A stretch of DNA of 11,032 nt, taken from an uncultured Akkermansia sp. (GTDB lineage Bacteria > Verrucomicrobiota > Verrucomicrobiia > Verrucomicrobiales > Akkermansiaceae). Numbering within the stretch: the stretch's first letter is position 1; each line of letters begins with the position of its first letter. The DNA is taken from assembly GCA_904501955.1 (NCBI GenBank), contig CAJGCY010000085.1:1-11032 (forward strand), read 5' to 3'. The position numbers and the translations under genes are program-made. This document shows positions 7,842-11,032 of the stretch, piece by piece. The notes beneath the pieces are model-generated. The model did no database searches. It worked only from the letters and a program-made list of their open reading frames with translations, and was not told the DNA's origin.

Positions 7842-10424
7842 ATGGAAACACGTGCTTATTACTGGAAAGCTACTCTGTTAGCATTATCTCTCACGGTGGG
7901 ACTTCCTGCATTTGCGCAGCAGGAAGAGGAGGATCCCTTTATGAGTGCAATGGTTGAGGATCAACGCCGTGCAGAAGAACAGCAAGCGGCTGAGCGCGCC
8001 GCTGCCAAGCCCGAAAAACCCGAGCCGAGCAACAGCGATCCCGCCTCTGCCCCCACGGGCCGCCTTACCCGCCCCGGCGCACATGTTGACCCCGCATCCG
8101 ACAGCGACTTTGAGCGCGAATTGTTAGGCTCTTCCGGCGTATTCTCCCAAGAAGCTCAGTACGAAGGGCAGCGCATCAGCAGCGTCAATATCCGTTACGT
8201 ATCAGGCAAGCGCGTGGTTCCTGACAGCCGCCTGTACGACGTAATCCAGACCCGCTCCGGCAGCAAATACTCCGGCGTGGTGGTAAATGAAGACCTGCAG
8301 CGCCTGATTGAGCGCGGTTTGGTGGACGGCGATGCACGTGTAGCCGTGGAGCCGACCGGAAGCGGGCTTCGCGTCGTATTCGAGGTACGCCCGGCAGGCG
8401 TGATGGCCGGCGTGGGTTTCACCGGCAACACCTTCTTCTCTGAGTCTGAGCTGCGTGGCGAGCTGAAGCTCAAATCCAGCTCCTCCATCAGCGACCGCTC
8501 ACTGGCGGATGCCCGTGCGCAGATCATCAAGATGTACCAAGAGGCCAACTTCCCGGATGTGCAGGTAAACTGGCGCTACTCCGGCACCGCGCGTGAGGGC
8601 TACCGCGACGTTATCTTCGACATCAAGGAGGGTCGTCGCGTCACCATGGACAACATTGAGTTCGTGGGCAACCGCCGATTCGACGCCGCTCAGCTCCGCC
8701 AGGTCATGCAAACCAAGGAGCGTGGCTTGTTCACTTGGCTGACCAAGTCCGGGCGCATTGACCGCGAGCGCGTGCAAGACGACCTCCAAGAGGTAGTACG
8801 CCTGTACCGCAACTACGGTTACCTGCGCGCCTCCGTCGCTAAGGTGGAATACTTTGACGGTGGTAACGCTACCGGCACCCAGCGCCTGACCATGCGCATC
8901 CACATCAACGAGGGTCCGCAGTACAAAGTTCGCAATGTTTCCTTCCGCGGTATCTCCGTATACACCCCGCAGCAGCTGCACCCCGGCCTGAGCATGCTCG
9001 GTGGCGATATTTACTCCCTGCAGAAGGTATCCGACGACTCCCGCATGATTCGCGACTACTACGGCGCCAAGGGCTATGCCGACGCCATGGTTCGCCCGGA
9101 CATCAACGAGGTAGGCGTGGATGCCAACGGCGTGCGCTTGGTGGATATTTGTTACGACGTAACGGAAGGCTCCCGCTACAACGTGGGTCGCATCAACGTG
9201 ACGGGCAACACCAAGACCCGCTCACACGTCATCCTGCGTGAGCTGCCCATCAAGCCCGGCCAGCCGCTCAACTCCGTGGATATTGAGACCGCCAAGAAGC
9301 GCCTCAAGAACCTCAACTACTTCCACGACCCCGTTGAGATTACCCAGTCCGCCTCCGGCACCGCCGGCTATCGCGACATCAACATCAATGTGCGCGAGAA
9401 GGACACAGGTAGCCTTAACCTCGGCTTGGCTTTCTCCTCCATCGAGAACATTTACCTCTACGCTTCCGTCACGCAGAGCAACTTCGACCTCCGCGGCCTC
9501 ACGAACGGCACGTTCGTAGGTGGTGGCCAGCGCCTTACCTTGTCCGGCCGTTTGGGTACGGACACGCAGAGCGCCACGCTGAGCTTTGTAGAGCCGTGGT
9601 TCCTGGACCAGAAGCTCGCCTTGGGCATTGACCTGTACTACTCCAACTCCTCCTACATGAGCGATTACTACACGCAGGAGAACATCGGCGTAGCAGTCTC
9701 CCTGCGCAAGGCATTGACGGATGAGCACAACATCAAGCTCGAGTACCGCCTTGAGCAGTACACCATCGATCCCGAGAACGGCGCTCCCCTCTTCTTCCAG
9801 CTCGCCGGTGGCGATTTCACCCGCAGCAACATCCGCTTGGCATACGAGTATGATACCCGTGACGCCATGGTGAACCCCCGCAAGGGTGGCCACTTCGAGG
9901 CTTACGGCTCTTGGTCCGGCCCCGGCAGCACGGTAGAGACCTACAGCGTCGGCATCAACGGTTCCTACTACTACAATGCCGCTTGGGACTCCATTTGGAG
10001 TGTCAACTTCGGTGTGCAGACCGTTGAGGCTGCCAATGAGGATGAGATGGTGCCCGTCTTCGAGCGCTGCTACCTCGGTGGCCCGAACAACCTGCGTGGT
10101 TTCCGTTATCACGACGTAGGTATGGTGGACCCGGTGCTTGCCGGTGATGAGACGATGGGTGGTAACTCCTCCGCATACGCTCAGTTCGAGGTAACCGTAC
10201 CGCTGATGGATTCCCTGCGCTTTGCAGCCTTCACGGATGTCGGTTTCGTCAATGCGGAAAGCTTTGACTTCTCCTCCTCCTGCCTCTCTGCAGACTACGG
10301 TATCGGTTTGCGCTTGAACCTGCCCATGGGCCCCATCGCCGTGGACTACGCTATCCCCTTCAAGACGGGTAACGCCATTGACCGCGGTGGTCAGTTCCAG
10401 TTCTACGTGAACTACAAGTACTAA
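7842..10424 (+). CDS. bamA: outer-membrane protein assembly factor BamA (Omp85 family)
   Basis: Central component of the BAM complex, which folds and inserts beta-barrel proteins into the outer membrane. The protein is 860 residues from the ATG at 7842, chosen because it gives a textbook signal peptide (METRAYYWK, hydrophobic core, cleavage after AFA at residue 25); an in-frame TTG at 7761 would bury that signal behind a lysine-rich extension. Residues 26-106 are a charged, Glu/Ala/Pro-rich linker. Five POTRA repeats follow, starting at about 107, 188, 265, 358 and 443, each with the G-N/R-G type turn (FTGNTFF, FVGNRRF, SFRGISV, VTGNTKT). The barrel runs from about 525 to the end. Its loop-6 signature is seen as LRGFRYHD (R752-G753-F754), and the C-terminus MGPIAVDYAIPF...GQFQFYVNYKY matches the BamA end with a terminal aromatic. 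It stands alone; ompH/skp and lpx genes, frequent neighbours elsewhere, are absent. Confidence 0.96.
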   Translation: METRAYYWKATLLALSLTVGLPAFAQQEEEDPFMSAMVEDQRRAEEQQAAERAAAKPEKPEPSNSDPASAPTGRLTRPGAHVDPASDSDFERELLGSSGVFSQEAQYEGQRISSVNIRYVSGKRVVPDSRLYDVIQTRSGSKYSGVVVNEDLQRLIERGLVDGDARVAVEPTGSGLRVVFEVRPAGVMAGVGFTGNTFFSESELRGELKLKSSSSISDRSLADARAQIIKMYQEANFPDVQVNWRYSGTAREGYRDVIFDIKEGRRVTMDNIEFVGNRRFDAAQLRQVMQTKERGLFTWLTKSGRIDRERVQDDLQEVVRLYRNYGYLRASVAKVEYFDGGNATGTQRLTMRIHINEGPQYKVRNVSFRGISVYTPQQLHPGLSMLGGDIYSLQKVSDDSRMIRDYYGAKGYADAMVRPDINEVGVDANGVRLVDICYDVTEGSRYNVGRINVTGNTKTRSHVILRELPIKPGQPLNSVDIETAKKRLKNLNYFHDPVEITQSASGTAGYRDININVREKDTGSLNLGLAFSSIENIYLYASVTQSNFDLRGLTNGTFVGGGQRLTLSGRLGTDTQSATLSFVEPWFLDQKLALGIDLYYSNSSYMSDYYTQENIGVAVSLRKALTDEHNIKLEYRLEQYTIDPENGAPLFFQLAGGDFTRSNIRLAYEYDTRDAMVNPRKGGHFEAYGSWSGPGSTVETYSVGINGSYYYNAAWDSIWSVNFGVQTVEAANEDEMVPVFERCYLGGPNNLRGFRYHDVGMVDPVLAGDETMGGNSSAYAQFEVTVPLMDSLRFAAFTDVGFVNAESFDFSSSCLSADYGIGLRLNLPMGPIAVDYAIPFKTGNAIDRGGQFQFYVNYKY

Positions 10425-10451
10425 TCCGTAACATTCATTTCACCCAATTTC

Positions 10452-10487
10452 CGCCTCGCTCGGGTTCCCCGCAGCGAGGCGTTTTTT
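10452..10487 (+). terminator. intrinsic terminator of bamA
   Basis: A 9-bp perfect stem, CGCCTCGCT (10452-10460) with AGCGAGGCG (10473-10481), a 12-nt loop and six T (10482-10487), 27 bp beyond the bamA stop. Confidence 0.9.
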
Positions 10488-10553
10488 ATTCAGCAATGTA
10501 CATATTTCAGGTGAAACCGGGATGTACTCCGCTCGATAAATCGGAAGTTGAAG

Positions 10554-10571
10554 CCCCGAAAGGGGATTTTT
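10554..10571 (+). repeat. CCCC-GAAA-GGGG hairpin followed by T-run
   Basis: Four GC pairs (10554-10557 with 10562-10565) closed by a GAAA loop, then A and five T (10567-10571). It begins the hairpin cluster. The stem is short for a terminator, so a back-up terminator role is only possible. Confidence 0.5.
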
Positions 10572-10574
10572 CGT

Positions 10575-10690
10575 GTGAGCCCGAAAGGGCGAACGTTCAC
10601 GTGAGCGACAGCGAGCGTTCGCGCGAAGGGGCGCAAGCCCCAAGCGTTCGTGTGAGCGTTAGCGAGCGTTCGCGTGAGCCGAAGGCGAAC
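10575..10690 (+). repeat. cluster of four hairpins with tandem G-A mismatches and GNNA/GNA loops
   Basis: Four copies of one plan, GTGA-stem-loop-stem-GA(A/G)C: 10575-10594 (stem GCCC/GGGC, loop GAAA), 10601-10616 (GC/GC, loop GACA), 10652-10667 (GC/GC, loop GTTA) and 10674-10690 (GCC/GGC, loop GAA). In each, two outer pairs are followed by G and A facing G and A, then GC pairs. A fifth copy sits at 10770-10785. Between copies two and three is another hairpin, GGGGC-GCAA-GCCCC (10628-10641). Copies two and three lie in a longer direct repeat of 32 bp (10595-10626 and 10646-10677, 27 of 32 identical). Stem and loop bases vary while pairing is kept. Confidence 0.72.
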
Positions 10691-10706
10691 TGAAATGAGT
10701 ATTACC

Positions 10707-10722
10707 GCGGGCTCATGCCCGC
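10707..10722 (+). repeat. GCGGGC-TCAT-GCCCGC hairpin
   Basis: A perfect 6-bp stem with a 4-nt loop, directly abutting the CCTAAC that precedes the GCCCC-GTA-GGGGC hairpin. The loop does not follow the GNNA/GNA rule of its neighbours, so it may be a separate unit. Confidence 0.55.
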
Positions 10723-10732
10723 CTAACTTTAA

Positions 10733-10796
10733 GCCCCGTAGGGGCGACGGACGTTAGTCAGGCGGTGGAGTGAGCGTAAGCGAACGGAACCCCTGT
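10733..10796 (+). repeat. left copy of a structured inverted element
   Basis: Begins with a GCCCC-GTA-GGGGC hairpin (10733-10745), then GGACGTTAG (10749-10757), then a long hairpin 10759-10795. That hairpin reads CAGG, bulged C, GGT, a symmetrical GGA/GGA internal loop, GT, tandem GA/GA, GC, loop GTAA, and the mirror image down to ACC and CCTG. The part 10749-10796 recurs inverted at 10989-11032, with about 39 identical positions in 48 aligned columns. Confidence 0.75.
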
Positions 10797-10811
10797 ATAG
10801 CAACAAAAAGG

Positions 10812-10973
10812 AAATGGAACCCAGGGAACCTGTGGTGACATATAATGGCGAGGACCGTAGCGAAGCGGAGCTCCGAGCCGGGGTGGCACGTTTTTTTCAA
10901 AGCATTTGTTTTGTGGTCGATACAGCAATTTAAGCCACGCATTCTGTCACCACAGGTTCCCTGGGTTCCATTT
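10812..10973. repeat. perfect 29-bp inverted repeat enclosing 104 bp
   Basis: The arms 10812-10840 and 10945-10973 are exact reverse complements over 29 bases (left arm begins AAATGGAACCCAGGG and ends GGTGACA). No direct target-site duplication is evident next to the arms. The 162-bp unit is nested inside the outer inverted element. It encodes no transposase, so if mobile it would be non-autonomous. Confidence 0.9.
10841..10944. other. 104-bp core of the inverted repeat
   Basis: The core opens with TATAAT (10841-10846) but has no -35 at the right distance. It contains the minihairpin sequence GCGAAGC (10860-10866), a 10-bp perfect palindrome CGGAGCTCCG (10866-10875) and seven T (10891-10897), and turns AT-rich in its second half. 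No protein or known RNA is recognised. Confidence 0.5.
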
Positions 10974-10988
10974 AAATTTCTTACCCTA

Positions 10989-11032
10989 ACAGGGGTTCCG
11001 CGGCTTCGCCGCTCCACCCCTGCCTAACGTCC
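10989..11032 (-). repeat. right, inverted copy of the structured element, cut by the window edge
   Basis: Reverse complement of the left copy. Its hairpin (10990-11022) is near ideal: seven pairs (CAGGGGT/ACCCCTG), a symmetrical 3x3 internal loop (GGA/GGA on the minus strand), five pairs (GCGGC/GCCGC) and a GAA triloop. CCTAACGTCC at the very end matches GGACGTTAG at 10749 of the left copy. The stem bases differ from the left copy but pairing and the GGA/GGA loop are kept. Confidence 0.8.

Larger units (their letters stand above)
10488..11032. other. 545-bp non-coding structured repeat region
   Basis: No credible gene in either direction. The short open frames here are low in hydrophobic residues or built from translated repeats (for example SERSRE twice) and change with the hairpins. 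The segment is packed with small inverted repeats, described separately below: a cluster of G-A mismatch hairpins, two inverted copies of a roughly 45-bp element, and a perfect 29-bp inverted repeat enclosing 104 bp. It most resembles a REP-, MITE- or palindrome-type intergenic element and probably continues to the right. Confidence 0.75.

Noticed and set aside
10595..10677. CRISPR-like direct repeat (two 32-bp units)
   Set aside because: Only two units, 27 of 32 identical, and the 19-bp gap between them is itself a hairpin of the same repeat family rather than a unique spacer.
10496..10693. Small plus-strand ORF of 65 residues, and another at 10845-11027
   Set aside because: Their translations are repeat-derived (SERSRE twice) or cross the inverted-repeat arm and right-hand hairpin; no ribosome binding site and no domain.
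10721..10759. attC-like arrangement: GCCTAAC ... GTTAGTC enclosing a hairpin, matching the RYYYAAC core and nearly the GTTRRRY core
   Set aside because: Only about 39 bp, shorter than known attC sites; one core deviates; no integrase or cassette ORFs are present. The same words recur at the edge of the mirrored element, so they belong to that repeat.
10841..10846. Perfect TATAAT inside the inverted repeat as a promoter for a small RNA
   Set aside because: No -35-like hexamer at 16-18 bp upstream and no TG extension; noted only as a feature of the core.

Overview
This window looks like a chromosomal segment of a GC-rich Gram-negative bacterium. A BamA outer-membrane assembly protein and an exported Cys-type sulfatase point to a diderm cell. 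Sulfatase-rich genomes, sigma70-like promoters combined with scarce Shine-Dalgarno sequences, and the look of the PheS/PheT proteins suggest the PVC group, most plausibly Verrucomicrobiota (Akkermansia-like). That placement is inference; no marker in the window proves it.

Layout. From the left edge to 1190, on the minus strand, lies most of an M24 Xaa-Pro aminopeptidase (pepP type) whose C-terminus is outside the window. A 143-bp divergent intergenic region carries two back-to-back promoters and leads into plus-strand genes: mnmA (tRNA 2-thiouridylase, 1334-2422), then pheS and pheT (both subunits of phenylalanyl-tRNA synthetase, 2500-6030), closed by a strong intrinsic terminator at 6057-6093. 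A secreted sulfatase (6177-7685) and bamA (7842-10424) follow, each with its own promoter candidate. BamA ends in another intrinsic terminator (10452-10487).

How the genes relate. MnmA and PheST are translation functions (tRNA wobble modification and tRNA charging). PepP trims N-terminal X-Pro peptides. BamA inserts beta-barrel proteins into the outer membrane. The sulfatase is a lone catabolic or scavenging enzyme with no sulfatase-maturation gene or glycosidase beside it. Apart from pheS-pheT this is a row of separately promoted housekeeping genes rather than one pathway. All five promoter candidates sit unusually close to their start codons, giving inferred leaders of about 0-22 nt.

The unusual part is the last 545 bp (10488-11032). 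I find no gene there. It holds a dense cluster of small hairpins, many built to one plan: a short outer pair, a tandem G-A/G-A mismatch, a GC stem and a GNNA or GNA loop. This runs into a pair of inverted copies of a roughly 45-bp structured element, which flank a perfect 29-bp inverted repeat enclosing 104 bp. The whole resembles a REP/MITE-like non-autonomous element or structured-nucleic-acid island, probably continuing past the right edge.
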